NCBI RefSeq assembly: GCF_004295645.1
Contig: NZ_CP034752.1
Span: forward strand, 2,790,001 to 2,854,000
Length of the DNA stretch: 64,000 nucleotides
Direction: 5' to 3'
Source: Limnobaculum zhutongyuii
GTDB taxonomy: Bacteria > Pseudomonadota > Gammaproteobacteria > Enterobacterales > Enterobacteriaceae
In this document: positions 8,834-17,267 of the stretch, one piece after another
Layout of the letters: every line of letters begins with the position of its first letter
Position numbering within the stretch: position 1 is the first letter of the stretch
Program-made: the position numbers and the translations under genes
The notes under the pieces: model-generated
What the model was told of the DNA's origin: nothing
The model's input: only the letters and a program-made list of their open reading frames with translations
Database searches by the model: none

Positions 8834-9004
8834 TCGACGCAAACTCCACTGCAGAGATAAACACCGCACTTAAAGCGGCGAAATTTACACTGAACCAAAC
8901 ATTCAAACAGCAAGACTATGTAGAAGCCGTTCGCCCCAATACCCGACGCAGACACCACCGCCGAAATAAACACAACACCCAAAGCAGCGAAACTTACACT
9001 GCAA
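8812..9004. repeat. Imperfect direct duplication of about 80 bp
   Basis: The segment 8812-8894 is repeated imperfectly at 8929-9004. Both copies begin GTTCGCCCCA, continue through CGACGCA, GA(A/G)ATAAACAC and an AAAGC(G/A)GCGAAA block, and end TTACACTG. The copies are about 117 bp apart and differ by substitutions and small indels. No gene was identified in either copy. Confidence 0.75.
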
Positions 9005-9023
9005 CTATCCGCCTAAAAACAAT

Positions 9024-9050
9024 AAAAAAAGGCCGCTGTTCCCAGCGGCC
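9024..9050 (-). terminator. Rho-independent terminator of grcA
   Basis: On the minus strand GGCCGCTG, loop GGAA, CAGCGGCC is followed by seven T residues. It begins about 20 bp after the grcA stop codon. Confidence 0.92.
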
Positions 9051-9070
9051 CTTCAAAAAACAACTACCTA

Positions 9071-9454
9071 CTACAGACTTTCAGTGAAAGTACGAGTAAT
9101 AACATCACGCTGTTGTTCCGGAGTCAGTGAGTTAAAACGCACTGCATAGCCAGATACACGAATCGTCAGCTGTGGGTATTTCTCCGGGTTCTTAACCGCA
9201 TCTTCCAGAGTATCACGGCTCAGTACGTTAACGTTCAGGTGTTGACCACCTTCTACACGTACGGTTGGCTTAACTTCCATTGGAACTTCGCGGTATTCGA
9301 TTTTGCCCAGTTGGCTAACAGGAACAACCTGATCTTCTGAATAATCAGCTTTTGCACAAACACAACGTGCTTCAGCAGTTTCATCATCCAACAACCAGAA
9401 AGAGTTCAGAAGCGCAGAGTTATCAGCTTTAGTAATTTGGATACCAGTAATCAT
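9071..9454 (-). CDS. grcA: Autonomous glycyl radical cofactor GrcA (YfiD)
   Basis: Small (127-residue) spare glycyl-radical domain that replaces the damaged C-terminus of pyruvate formate-lyase after oxygen exposure. The C-terminal part holds the radical loop RVSGYAVRFNSL, in which the glycine becomes the radical, followed by TPEQQRDVITRTFTESL as in PflB. The start has a strong GGAGG-type ribosome-binding site (TGGAGGCACCAAATG context). Two FNR boxes lie upstream at the spacing known for E. coli yfiD, consistent with induction under oxygen limitation. Confidence 0.97.
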   Translation of the reverse strand: MITGIQITKADNSALLNSFWLLDDETAEARCVCAKADYSEDQVVPVSQLGKIEYREVPMEVKPTVRVEGGQHLNVNVLSRDTLEDAVKNPEKYPQLTIRVSGYAVRFNSLTPEQQRDVITRTFTESL

Positions 9455-9596
9455 TTGGTGCCTCCATCAGTATTTTAAATTTAAGTTCCCCCTAATCTTT
9501 TGGGGTAACAATATCGAATTCATTCAGTCGTAACATTAGTGATACAAAACTAACATTATTTTTCATCTTATATATCAGTGATACTGTTAACATTCT

Positions 9597-9610
9597 TTGA
9601 TTAAAATCAA
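9597..9610 (-). promoter_or_regulatory. FNR box, proximal, of grcA promoter
   Basis: TTGATTAAAATCAA is a perfect match to the FNR consensus TTGAT-N4-ATCAA. If its centre (9603.5) lies at about -40.5, transcription would start near 9563, and a TATATAAGAT stretch on the minus strand supplies a -10 region between the two. Confidence 0.9.
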
Positions 9611-9649
9611 TTTTAAAATCATACCAAAAATTACATTTTGGTCAGTTTT

Positions 9650-9663
9650 TTGTTTTATATCAA
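9650..9663 (-). promoter_or_regulatory. FNR box, distal, of grcA promoter
   Basis: TTGTTTTATATCAA matches the FNR consensus at all but one core base. Its centre is 53 bp upstream of the proximal box, equal to the separation of the -40.5 and -93.5 sites described for E. coli yfiD, where the distal site tempers activation. Between here and ung nothing else was recognised. Confidence 0.75.
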
Positions 9664-9843
9664 TTTTTGTCAGTTTTTAACATTTAATTATTTTTGTAAA
9701 TTTTCAACTTTTTTTATAACCACCGTCGATTCATTGCCTGAAAGTGCGATTAAAAGATCATAATCGTCATCGCCTTGCTGTATTATTCAGCGATAACTTT
9801 TTCTTAGCGCTCGATAGACCATTCAAAAGAAAGGAGATCCTTT

Positions 9844-10521
9844 ATGAGCGACAAACTGACATGGCACGATGTTATTGGTCAGGAAAAACAGCAGCCCTAC
9901 TTTCAGGACACCCTCAAGTTTGTCGCTTGTGAAAGAGCGGCTGGAAAAGTGATCTACCCTCCACAAAAAGATGTTTTCAATGCGTTCAGTTCAACAGAGT
10001 TGGCAGACATCAAAGTGGTGATACTGGGTCAGGATCCTTATCACGGCCCTAATCAGGCACACGGTCTGTCATTTTCAGTATTACCGGGAATCCAACCACC
10101 GCCGTCACTGGTCAATATGTATAAAGAACTTATGACCGATATTCCCGGTTTTCAACGCCCAAACCATGGTTATTTGCAAAGCTGGGCGGAACAAGGGGTG
10201 ATGTTACTTAATACCGTACTCACCGTTGAGGCTGGTAAAGCGCACTCCCATGCCAGTTTAGGTTGGGAAACGTTTACCGATAAGGTGATTGCATCTATCA
10301 ACGAACATCGTGATGGAATTGTCTTTATGTTATGGGGTTCTCATGCGCAAAAGAAAGGACGGATTATCGACCGTCAACGCCATCACGTACTGACAGCACC
10401 TCACCCATCCCCTTTATCTGCTCATCGCGGTTTCCTTGGCTGTAAGCACTTCTCTCAGGCGAATACATTGTTAGAACAGCAAGGTTTAACACCTATTCGC
10501 TGGCAATTAGATAACCTTTAA
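9844..10521 (+). CDS. ung: Uracil-DNA glycosylase (family 1)
   Basis: Removes uracil from DNA to start base-excision repair. The catalytic water-activating motif GQDPYHGPNQAHGLSFSV is at about residues 61-78. LLNTVLTVEAGKAHSH follows, and the leucine-loop motif HPSPLSAHRGF is near residue 187. Length (225 residues) is typical for the enterobacterial enzyme. The ATG is preceded by AAGGAG. It is divergent from grcA, as in E. coli. Confidence 0.98.
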   Translation: MSDKLTWHDVIGQEKQQPYFQDTLKFVACERAAGKVIYPPQKDVFNAFSSTELADIKVVILGQDPYHGPNQAHGLSFSVLPGIQPPPSLVNMYKELMTDIPGFQRPNHGYLQSWAEQGVMLLNTVLTVEAGKAHSHASLGWETFTDKVIASINEHRDGIVFMLWGSHAQKKGRIIDRQRHHVLTAPHPSPLSAHRGFLGCKHFSQANTLLEQQGLTPIRWQLDNL

Positions 10522-10536
10522 TTTTCTGTCTGACGC

Positions 10537-10568
10537 AAAAAAATAACCGCGCTATTTAGCGCGGTTAT
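10537..10568 (-). terminator. Terminator between ung and ccp (minus-strand orientation)
   Basis: A 12-bp stem (ATAACCGCGCTA / TAGCGCGGTTAT) has a run of seven A on the plus-strand 5' side, so on the minus strand it ends in TTTTTTT. It lies just past the ccp stop and may also stop ung transcripts. Confidence 0.82.
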
Positions 10569-10589
10569 ACATGGTAACGTCAGTCAATA

Positions 10590-11984
10590 TTAAAGCTTAG
10601 TTGGTTGATCCAGCTTATATTCACCGGTAGTAGACTTCAGAAACTCAACGATATCGTCTACATCTTTCTCTGGCAGATTAACTTCTAACTGGTACTTAAG
10701 CATCATCTCAACCGCCCCTTTCAGGGTGTCCATACTGCCGTCATGCAGATATGGCGCCGTCAGTTCGATGTTTCTCAGCGTTGGCACCTTAAAGCGGTTG
10801 CGGTCACGTTCAAAGGTAGTGAAGTTGAAACGGCCCTGATCCACATCAGTAATACTACCGCGAGCAGCGAAGTAGTCTTCTTTCAGGCCCATCATTTCAA
10901 ACGACTGACCACCCAGGTTTTTACCTACGTGACAGGTTCCACACTTGTTGTCTTTAAACAGTTGGAAGCCGCGCTTCTGCTGAGCAGTCAATGCACTATC
11001 ATCACCCTTCATAAAGCGGTCAAATGCACTGTTTGGCGTTACCAGGGTCTTTTCAAACTCAGCAATAGCATCAGTGATAGTATCTGCGCTGAAACCCTGC
11101 GGATAAACTTCAGTAAATGCCGCGGTCAGAGCCGGATCCTGAGACAGTTTGCCAATGATTTGATCCCAGGATTCTGAGCCCATTTCAATTGGGTTAAGCG
11201 GTGGTCCACCCGCTTGCTCTTGCAGGTTTTTCGCACGGCCATCCCAGAACTGCTCAACGTTATATACCGAGTTAAATACGGTTGGTGCGTTGATTGGTCC
11301 AATTGAACCATTGATACCTTTTGACGTAATCAGATTATCAACACCGCCGCCGTCTAACTTATGACAAGTTTCACATGACAGTGAGTTGTCACCGGATAAA
11401 CGGTTGTCATGATAAAGGATGGAACCCATGGCCACTTTCTTTGGATCCGTTGGCATAGGTGCTGGTAATGGTTGAACGACTTCGTTTTTAAAGGCCGGAC
11501 TTACACCTTCAGTCACGTAGTATTTAGAACGCTGATCTTGTGCCCACGCCAGAATAGCTGCTTTGTCTTCTGCCGTTACGCCACCACTCCAGTGCACCGC
11601 CGTATAGCGGCTAGGAGGCATGATCTCGTCCTGAATAGCACGTTCAATTTTAGCCAAATCAGACTCTGGTGCCGCCGTATTATTAACCAGGCTGTCCATG
11701 GTGGCCTGCAGGTTAAAGTGTACATAGCCCATCTTCACATCATGTTCCATCAATTGCTTGGCAATTGGGAATGACGCATAGAAAGGCATATCGGCATTAG
11801 CGGTATGGCAATATTCGCAACCGCGCTGATAAAAAATTTCCCTTACGTGTGCATCACCTTTCGGTGCCGCGGTGGCAATTAAACGCTCGCTTCGCTTAGC
11901 GTCATAATTGTAGATATAGGCTGCCGTCCCCAGATAACCGACTATGCCTAAAGCACAAGCTCCTACGATTAGCTTCTTTATCAT
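10590..11984 (-). CDS. ccp: Three-haem cytochrome c peroxidase (quinol peroxidase, YhjA/Ccp type)
   Basis: Periplasmic haem enzyme of 464 residues that reduces hydrogen peroxide with electrons from the quinol pool. An N-terminal membrane anchor (residues about 5-27) is followed by three CxxCH haem sites: CEYCH (about 56), CETCH (about 205) and CGTCH (about 350). The extra N-terminal haem domain distinguishes the YhjA type from the two-haem enzymes. E. coli YhjA has 465 residues. A perfect FNR box upstream suggests use of peroxide as a respiratory acceptor under anoxia. In E. coli the gene is elsewhere; its place between ung and grpE is unusual. Confidence 0.93.
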   Translation of the reverse strand: MIKKLIVGACALGIVGYLGTAAYIYNYDAKRSERLIATAAPKGDAHVREIFYQRGCEYCHTANADMPFYASFPIAKQLMEHDVKMGYVHFNLQATMDSLVNNTAAPESDLAKIERAIQDEIMPPSRYTAVHWSGGVTAEDKAAILAWAQDQRSKYYVTEGVSPAFKNEVVQPLPAPMPTDPKKVAMGSILYHDNRLSGDNSLSCETCHKLDGGGVDNLITSKGINGSIGPINAPTVFNSVYNVEQFWDGRAKNLQEQAGGPPLNPIEMGSESWDQIIGKLSQDPALTAAFTEVYPQGFSADTITDAIAEFEKTLVTPNSAFDRFMKGDDSALTAQQKRGFQLFKDNKCGTCHVGKNLGGQSFEMMGLKEDYFAARGSITDVDQGRFNFTTFERDRNRFKVPTLRNIELTAPYLHDGSMDTLKGAVEMMLKYQLEVNLPEKDVDDIVEFLKSTTGEYKLDQPTKL

Positions 11985-12057
11985 AGTTCCCTCACATTCT
12001 TCTCTGTCTTATTGGAATGTCATGAGAAAATCCTACCTCATGATGAAAATCGCTTGG

Positions 12058-12098
12058 ATTATCTCTGGTAAGGGAAATATCAAATTGATACTGATCAA
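12058..12098 (-). promoter_or_regulatory. FNR-dependent promoter of ccp
   Basis: TTGATACTGATCAA at 12085-12098 is a perfect FNR box. On the minus strand GATAAT (12058-12063) lies about 31 bp downstream, centre to centre, the geometry of a class II FNR promoter with the activator at about -41.5. The start codon is about 65 bp further on. Confidence 0.85.
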
Positions 12099-12230
12099 GT
12101 ATCACGGGCGGTCTTACCTATCATTAGAATAGGCTCTAGCTATTAATGGGTATTTAGTAAGGTATAACTGATGGAAAATGGAAGGAAAAACAGAAAATAG
12201 AAGTTAACTTAATGAATAATAATGAAAATT

Positions 12231-12272
12231 CAAAAATGTGAGATAAGACCTGTTTTAGACTCTTATCTCACA
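12231..12272 (-). terminator. Probable terminator of grpE
   Basis: A perfect 12-bp stem (TGTGAGATAAGA / TCTTATCTCACA) with a 12-base loop is followed on the minus strand by CATTTTTG. It lies about 55 bp after the grpE stop. The T run starts two bases after the stem, so strength is uncertain. Confidence 0.6.
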
Positions 12273-12326
12273 TTAATCATAACGCTAATTATTATCAAGC
12301 TTCATTAGCATTAATTTTTATACCAG

Positions 12327-12908
12327 CTATTTAGAAACCGCGACCATGGCCGGACGAATCAGACGACCATTTAGGGTATAACCTTTTTGCATCACCATCA
12401 TTACGTGGTTTGGTGCATGGTCAGCAGACTCCATCATCGTCATTGCCTGATGCAGCTCAGGGTTGAACGGAACATTAACCTCTTCCACCACTTCTACGCC
12501 AAATTTACGTACTGCATTCAACAGTGATTTCAGGGTCAGATCTACACCTTCCACCAGAGCAGCAAAATCCGGGTTCTCTTGATCGGCAGAGGCCAGAGCA
12601 CGCTCCAGGTTATCAATGACCGGAAGCAACTCAATAGAGAATTTCTCCAGAGCAAATTTATGTGCTTTTTCCACATCCTGCTCTGCGCGACGACGAACGT
12701 TTTCAACTTCGGCACGAACGCGTAAAATATTCTCGCGCTCCTGCTGTTGAGCCTGAGCCAGTTGAGCTTCCAGGTTAGCAATTTGCTCAAAAAATTGAGT
12801 ATTTATGACTGACTCTGCGGCTTGTTCTGCGCCTTCCACTTGCTGGTGCTCGTTTAATGTCTCATCCAAGACTTGCTCATTAGGGGTGTTTTGTTCTTTA
12901 CTACTCAT
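12327..12908 (-). CDS. grpE: Nucleotide exchange factor GrpE (Hsp70 cofactor)
   Basis: Releases ADP from DnaK during protein folding. It has 193 residues. The N-terminal half is a long charged helix (FEQIANLEAQLAQAQQQERENILRVRAEVENVRRRAEQD in pieces) for dimerisation. The C-terminal beta domain has the family signature (FNPELHQAMTMM...NHVMMVMQKGYTLNGRLIRPAMVAVSK). GGAGA precedes the ATG. A heat-shock promoter lies upstream, and the gene is divergent from nadK, as in E. coli. Confidence 0.98.
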   Translation of the reverse strand: MSSKEQNTPNEQVLDETLNEHQQVEGAEQAAESVINTQFFEQIANLEAQLAQAQQQERENILRVRAEVENVRRRAEQDVEKAHKFALEKFSIELLPVIDNLERALASADQENPDFAALVEGVDLTLKSLLNAVRKFGVEVVEEVNVPFNPELHQAMTMMESADHAPNHVMMVMQKGYTLNGRLIRPAMVAVSK

Positions 12909-12951
12909 GTAAATCTCCGCAGTTTGGCATTACGCTCACTTGTTCGCTTAT

Positions 12952-12980
12952 ATTATGGGGATGAAAATTGACGAATCAAG
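12952..12980 (-). promoter_or_regulatory. Sigma-32 (heat-shock) promoter of grpE
   Basis: On the minus strand CTTGAT, a 14-base spacer and CCCCATAAT match the sigma-32 consensus (CTTGAA, 13-15 bases, CCCCATnT). It ends about 45 bp upstream of the grpE start codon. Confidence 0.88.
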
Positions 12981-13033
12981 GAAGTCATTCATATTGTATG
13001 GATGCTATTGTCGCATCTGACAGGAAAAATTAA

Positions 13034-13915
13034 ATGAATAATAACAAGTTCAGTTGCATTGGGTTAGTCGGACACCCACGTCATCCTTCAGCACTAGCGA
13101 CACACAAGACACTATACCATTGGCTAAAGAGCAACGGTTATACCGTTATTGTAGAGCAACAAATAGCAAACGACCTGAAACTGGAAGATATGACCACTGG
13201 CAGCCTGTCAGAAATTGGTCAACAGGCCGACCTGGCCGTGGTGATTGGCGGTGACGGAAATATGTTGGGGGCAGCCCGGGTTCTCTCGCGCTATGATATT
13301 AAAGTGATTGGGGTTAACCGTGGCAATCTCGGTTTTCTTACCGACCTTAATCCAGATAATCTGCACCAGCAACTTTCTGAAGTGCTTGCCGGAGAGTACA
13401 TCACCGAAAAACGCTTTTTACTGGAAGCTCAGTTGCATCGCGCAGGCCAGCCAACCCGTCTTAGCACCGCCATTAACGAAGTGGTGCTGCATCCGGGGAA
13501 AGTCGCCCATATGATCGAGTTTGAAGTGTATATAGACAATAACTTTGCCTTCTCGCAACGTTCTGATGGTCTGATCATTTCAACCCCTACCGGTTCTACC
13601 GCTTACTCCCTGTCCGCCGGTGGCCCTATTCTGACACCAACGCTGGATGCCATTGCTCTGGTACCGATGTTCCCACACACTCTAACCTCCAGACCGCTGG
13701 TTATCAGTAGTAACAGCGTTATTCATCTGAAGTTCTCTCACTATAGTCGTGACCTGGAAATCAGCTGTGACAGCCAGATAGCCCTACCAATCCAAAAAGA
13801 TGAAGAAGTGATCATCAAACGCAGTGAGGCTCATCTCAATTTAATTCATCCTAAAAACTACAGCTACTACAATACATTAAGTACAAAATTAGGATGGTCT
13901 AAAAAATTATTCTGA
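13034..13915 (+). CDS. nadK: NAD kinase
   Basis: Phosphorylates NAD to NADP. The protein has 293 residues. The diagnostic GGDGN motif (VVIGGDGNMLGAAR) is near residue 72, and the conserved region TPTGSTAYSLSAGGPI near residue 187 contacts NAD. An AGGA ribosome-binding site precedes the ATG. It stands between grpE (divergent) and recN (same strand), as in E. coli. A recN regulatory region of about 85 bp separates it from recN. Confidence 0.98.
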   Translation: MNNNKFSCIGLVGHPRHPSALATHKTLYHWLKSNGYTVIVEQQIANDLKLEDMTTGSLSEIGQQADLAVVIGGDGNMLGAARVLSRYDIKVIGVNRGNLGFLTDLNPDNLHQQLSEVLAGEYITEKRFLLEAQLHRAGQPTRLSTAINEVVLHPGKVAHMIEFEVYIDNNFAFSQRSDGLIISTPTGSTAYSLSAGGPILTPTLDAIALVPMFPHTLTSRPLVISSNSVIHLKFSHYSRDLEISCDSQIALPIQKDEEVIIKRSEAHLNLIHPKNYSYYNTLSTKLGWSKKLF

Positions 13916-13934
13916 AAAATCAGCTATCCCTCTT

Positions 13935-13976
13935 TACTGTATATAAAACCATATTATACTGTATGTAACTACAGTT
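13935..13976 (+). promoter_or_regulatory. Two LexA boxes of the recN promoter
   Basis: The second box (13957-13976, CTGT-ATGTAACT-ACAG) is a perfect CTGT-N8-ACAG SOS operator. The first (13935-13954, TACTGTATATAAAACC then ATAT) keeps only the left half, just as the first operator of E. coli recN does. The two are side by side, 22 bp apart, suggesting tight repression until DNA damage. Confidence 0.9.
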
Positions 13977-14000
13977 ATTAGGTTATACAGGAAGATAATC

Positions 14001-15662
14001 ATGCTGGCACAGTTAACCATTAGTAATTTTGCCATTGTTCGCGAACTGGAAATTGATTTTCAGTCAGGTATGACTGCCATTACCGGTGAAACCGGTGCCG
14101 GTAAGTCTATTGCTATTGATGCATTAGGCTTATGTCTGGGTAGCCGTTCTGAAGCGGCAATGGTACGTAATGGCGCCAATCGGGCCGATATCTGTGCCCG
14201 CTTCTCCCTGAAAGATACCCCGGCAGCTCGCCAGTGGCTGGAAGATAATCAGTTAGACGATCAGCACGAGTGCCTGCTACGCCGGGTGATCAGTGCCGAT
14301 GGTCGTTCCCGTGGTTTTATTAACGGTACCGCCGTTCCCGTTTCGCAACTGCGTGAACTGGGCCAGCTACTGATTCAAATTCATGGTCAACATGCGCACC
14401 AGCTCCTGCTAAAACCTGAACACCAAAAACACCTGCTGGATGCTTATATGCATCAGACTGAGCTGGCTACTGAGATGCAACGGGCATATCAATGCTGGCA
14501 TCAGAGCTGTGCGCAACTGGCTCTGTTCCAACAGCAGAGCCTTGAACATGAGTCTCGCCAGCAGCTATTACAATATCAACTGAAAGAGCTGAATGAGTTT
14601 GCTCCTCAGGCCGGTGAATATGAGCAGATAGATGAAGAGTACAAGCGTCTGGCTAACAGTGGTCAGTTGCTTTCACTCAGTCAGGATGCCTTACAGGTAC
14701 TGGCTGAAAATGAAGAGCAGAACGTACTCAGCCTGCTGAATCATGCCAAACATAGCCTGCAAGAGCTTTCCTCTATCGATGAAAAAATGGCTGGCCTGTT
14801 GACCATGCTGGAGGAGGCCTCTATTCAGGTTAGCGAAACCAGCGAAGAGCTTCGCCATTATTCAGAGCGAATGGATATGGATCCGGTACGCCTGTATGAA
14901 CTGGAACAGCGCCTGTCCCGTCAATTAGCTTTAGCACGTAAGCATCATATTGCACCAGAGCAACTGCCCGAACTTCACCAGCAACTGTTGGATGAACAAC
15001 AGCAAATTAACCGTCAGGGCGATGGCTACGAAGCATTGACCGAAGCGGTTGCTCAGCATCACAAACAAGCACTGGAAGTGGCTAAACGTTTGCATGTTCA
15101 ACGTGCTCACTATGCGGCAGAGCTCTCTACCATGATAACTGACAGTATGCACTCGCTGGCCATGCCGCACGGCCAATTGGTTATTGATGTGGAATGGCAA
15201 CCAGAACATCTGAACACTGAAGGTGCGGATCGGGTTGATTTCCGGGTCAGCACTAACCCGGGGCAACCGTTACAGGGCCTGTCTAAAGTAGCGTCTGGTG
15301 GTGAACTGTCACGTATTGCTTTAGCGGTTCAGGTGATTACCGCACAGAAAATGGATACCCCGGCGCTAATATTCGATGAAGTGGATGTCGGTATCAGCGG
15401 ACCAACCGCCGCTATCGTCGGCAAACTGCTGCGTCAGTTAGGTGAATCGACTCAGGTTATGTGCGTTACGCACTTACCGCAGGTTGCTGGTAATGGTCAC
15501 CAGCACTTCTATGTCAGCAAGCAAACCGATGGGGAAGAGACTGAAACCCAAATGCTACTGCTGGACAAAAATGCCCGTCTGCAAGAACTGGCTCGCTTAC
15601 TGGGCGGCAGTGAAATCACCCGTAATACCCTTGCTAACGCCAAAGAGCTTCTGGCCGCCTGA
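14001..15662 (+). CDS. recN: DNA repair protein RecN (SMC-like ATPase)
   Basis: SOS-induced SMC-family protein that acts early in double-strand break repair. It has 553 residues. The N-terminal Walker A is GETGAGKSIAIDAL (about residues 30-43). A long coiled coil follows (about 150-370, rich in Q, E and L). The C-terminal ABC signature is ASGGELSRIALA and Walker B is ALIFDEVDVGISG. AGGAAG precedes the ATG. LexA operators lie upstream. Confidence 0.98.
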   Translation: MLAQLTISNFAIVRELEIDFQSGMTAITGETGAGKSIAIDALGLCLGSRSEAAMVRNGANRADICARFSLKDTPAARQWLEDNQLDDQHECLLRRVISADGRSRGFINGTAVPVSQLRELGQLLIQIHGQHAHQLLLKPEHQKHLLDAYMHQTELATEMQRAYQCWHQSCAQLALFQQQSLEHESRQQLLQYQLKELNEFAPQAGEYEQIDEEYKRLANSGQLLSLSQDALQVLAENEEQNVLSLLNHAKHSLQELSSIDEKMAGLLTMLEEASIQVSETSEELRHYSERMDMDPVRLYELEQRLSRQLALARKHHIAPEQLPELHQQLLDEQQQINRQGDGYEALTEAVAQHHKQALEVAKRLHVQRAHYAAELSTMITDSMHSLAMPHGQLVIDVEWQPEHLNTEGADRVDFRVSTNPGQPLQGLSKVASGGELSRIALAVQVITAQKMDTPALIFDEVDVGISGPTAAIVGKLLRQLGESTQVMCVTHLPQVAGNGHQHFYVSKQTDGEETETQMLLLDKNARLQELARLLGGSEITRNTLANAKELLAA

Positions 15663-15714
15663 TAGTTATGCGAACGTTGAATAAGCGTTAAGCGATAGTA
15701 ACCGCCGATAAAAA

Positions 15715-15757
15715 GAGCCACATTAACAACAAAAGTTTTAATGTGGCTCAACTTTTT
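15715..15757 (+). terminator. Rho-independent terminator of recN
   Basis: A 12-bp perfect stem (GAGCCACATTAA / TTAATGTGGCTC) is followed by AACTTTTT. It begins about 50 bp after the recN stop codon. Confidence 0.85.
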
Positions 15758-15914
15758 GTGATAATTGGGGTCGAATCAACACATATCTGAAGCATAAGAA
15801 CAGATTTGCAGATAGAATTTTACTAAATGACCTCGATAAACAACCAGTAAAGGTTTCCAAATGTCGCAAGGTCTATTATCATCGACAGCCTATGTTCTAA
15901 AGGAAAGTACTATT

Positions 15915-16262
15915 ATGCGCTGCAAATTGCTGACTGCCGCTGTGGTGGCTCTTGGGATTCTGGTAACCGGTTGTTCTACATTACAAAAAGTAGTTTACCG
16001 TCCGGATATCAATCAGGGTAATTTCTTAACGCCAGCTGACGTCTCCAAACTGCAAAAAGGCATGACCAAGCAGCAGGTGGCTTATATTTTAGGCACACCG
16101 ATGTTGCAGGACCCATTTGGTTCCGATACCTGGTTCTATGTCTTCCGCCAGCAGCCAGGACACCAGGACGTGACACAACAAACGTTAACGCTAACGTTTG
16201 ATGGTGGCGGTTCATTAAGCGGTATCACCAACGATACTTCAATGATGAAGCAAGAAAACTAA
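15915..16262 (+). CDS. bamE: Outer membrane protein assembly lipoprotein BamE (SmpA)
   Basis: Lipoprotein of the BAM complex, which inserts beta-barrel proteins into the outer membrane. The frame is open from 15861, but the ATG at 15915 gives the signal peptide MRCKLLTAAVVALGILVTGC with a clear lipobox (LVTGC) and has AAGGAAAG upstream, so it is the start; the product is 115 residues. The SmpA/OmlA fold is seen in FLTPADVSKLQKGMTKQQVAYILGTPML...WFYVFR. It lies between recN and the convergent rnfH. Confidence 0.96.
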   Translation: MRCKLLTAAVVALGILVTGCSTLQKVVYRPDINQGNFLTPADVSKLQKGMTKQQVAYILGTPMLQDPFGSDTWFYVFRQQPGHQDVTQQTLTLTFDGGGSLSGITNDTSMMKQEN

Positions 16263-16297
16263 GTAACACCAGACAGTTACTGGTACGAATGACATAA

Positions 16298-16327
16298 ATA
16301 AGACGCCGAATGGCGTCTTATTTTTTT
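16298..16327. terminator. Bidirectional terminator between bamE and rnfH
   Basis: Stem ATAAGACGCC / GGCGTCTTAT with a GAAT loop is followed by seven T on the plus strand. It overlaps the very end of rnfH, so it can serve both convergent genes, though the T run is on the bamE side. Confidence 0.85.
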
Positions 16328-16602
16328 GAGCGCTCCGCCCGTATCCGACGCAACTCTTTAGGATCGGCAATCAGCGGGCGATAGATTTCAACCCGATCGC
16401 CATCATGAACCGAATCGTTTAATTTGGCACCACGGCTAAAAATACCGACCTTATTTACTTTCAGGTCGATCTCTTTACGCATGTCCAGAATGCCTGAGGC
16501 AATAATCGCCTGTTCTACGCTACATCCTTCTTCTACAGTAAGATGTTTAACGTATTGTTGATCAGGTAAGGCATAGACCACTTCGATATGAATGTCAGAC
16601 AC
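16318..16602 (-). CDS. rnfH: RnfH family ubiquitin-like protein
   Basis: A 94-residue protein with a beta-grasp fold (IHIEVVYALPDQQYVKHLTVEEGCSVEQAIIASGIL...IDLKVNKVGIFSRGAKLNDSVHDGDRVEIYRPL). Its function is not settled; it is named from association with rnf genes in other bacteria. Its GTG start overlaps the end of ratA by eight bases, so the two are translationally coupled. The ratA-rnfH pair is conserved in the enterobacteria. Confidence 0.92.
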   Translation of the reverse strand: MSDIHIEVVYALPDQQYVKHLTVEEGCSVEQAIIASGILDMRKEIDLKVNKVGIFSRGAKLNDSVHDGDRVEIYRPLIADPKELRRIRAERSKK

Positions 16603-17029
16603 CGTATACCTCTTTCGCTCTGCGGGTAAACGCCTGCACCATATTTTGCGCTAAATCCTGAAAAATTCGGCCAAAGGCAATTTCAATCAGCTTACTGCTA
16701 AATTCAAACTCAAGATTAAACTCAATACGACAGGCATCATCACCTAAAGGGGTAAACAACCAGCCACCCTGTAGGGTGCGAAATGGGCCATCCACCAGCT
16801 TCATATCAATGATTGAATTTTCTACCATTTGATTACTGGTAGTGAAGGTTTTACGAATTCCCACCTTGGCAACATCAATGGATGCCGTCATGGTGTTTTC
16901 TGTCTGCTCAAGTATGCGGCTGCTCACACAACCCGGTAAAAACTTCGGGTAAGAAAGAACATCGTTAGCCAGTTTATACATTTGCCCGGCGCTATAATTG
17001 ACCAGTGCCGAACGTTTGATACGCTGCAT
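16595..17029 (-). CDS. ratA: Ribosome association toxin RatA (START-like domain)
   Basis: A 144-residue single START/polyketide-cyclase domain protein (RSALVNYSAGQMYKLANDV...YPKFLPGCVSSRIL). In E. coli RatA binds 50S subunits and blocks 70S formation when overproduced; a link with coenzyme Q binding is also known for the family (Coq10-like). It is followed by rnfH with an eight-base overlap, and is divergent from smpB, as in E. coli. Confidence 0.93.
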   Translation of the reverse strand: MQRIKRSALVNYSAGQMYKLANDVLSYPKFLPGCVSSRILEQTENTMTASIDVAKVGIRKTFTTSNQMVENSIIDMKLVDGPFRTLQGGWLFTPLGDDACRIEFNLEFEFSSKLIEIAFGRIFQDLAQNMVQAFTRRAKEVYGV

Positions 17030-17267
17030 AACATTTCCTAATCAATGGGTCTGAAAAGCGAGAAAAATTTAAACGGCGCAAATCATATCATCTAACCGGA
17101 TTGTGACCAAAAACCTTATCACCCGTCTCTTTTTCCTGCAAAAAAGTAAACCACAGGCCATCATCCTGCGAATACCCCGATATAATAGAACCTGATGGAA
17201 GAAAATTACCTGAGCAAAGGGCTTAGGGGATATCTTTCAAATCAGCATTAAGTATAATAAAAACATT

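Noticed and set aside
8540..9087. Three open frames (109, 144 and 111 codons) across the hairpin string
   Set aside because: They are low-complexity, Arg/Ala/Pro-rich translations of the GC-rich inverted repeats, with no recognisable domain or start signals.
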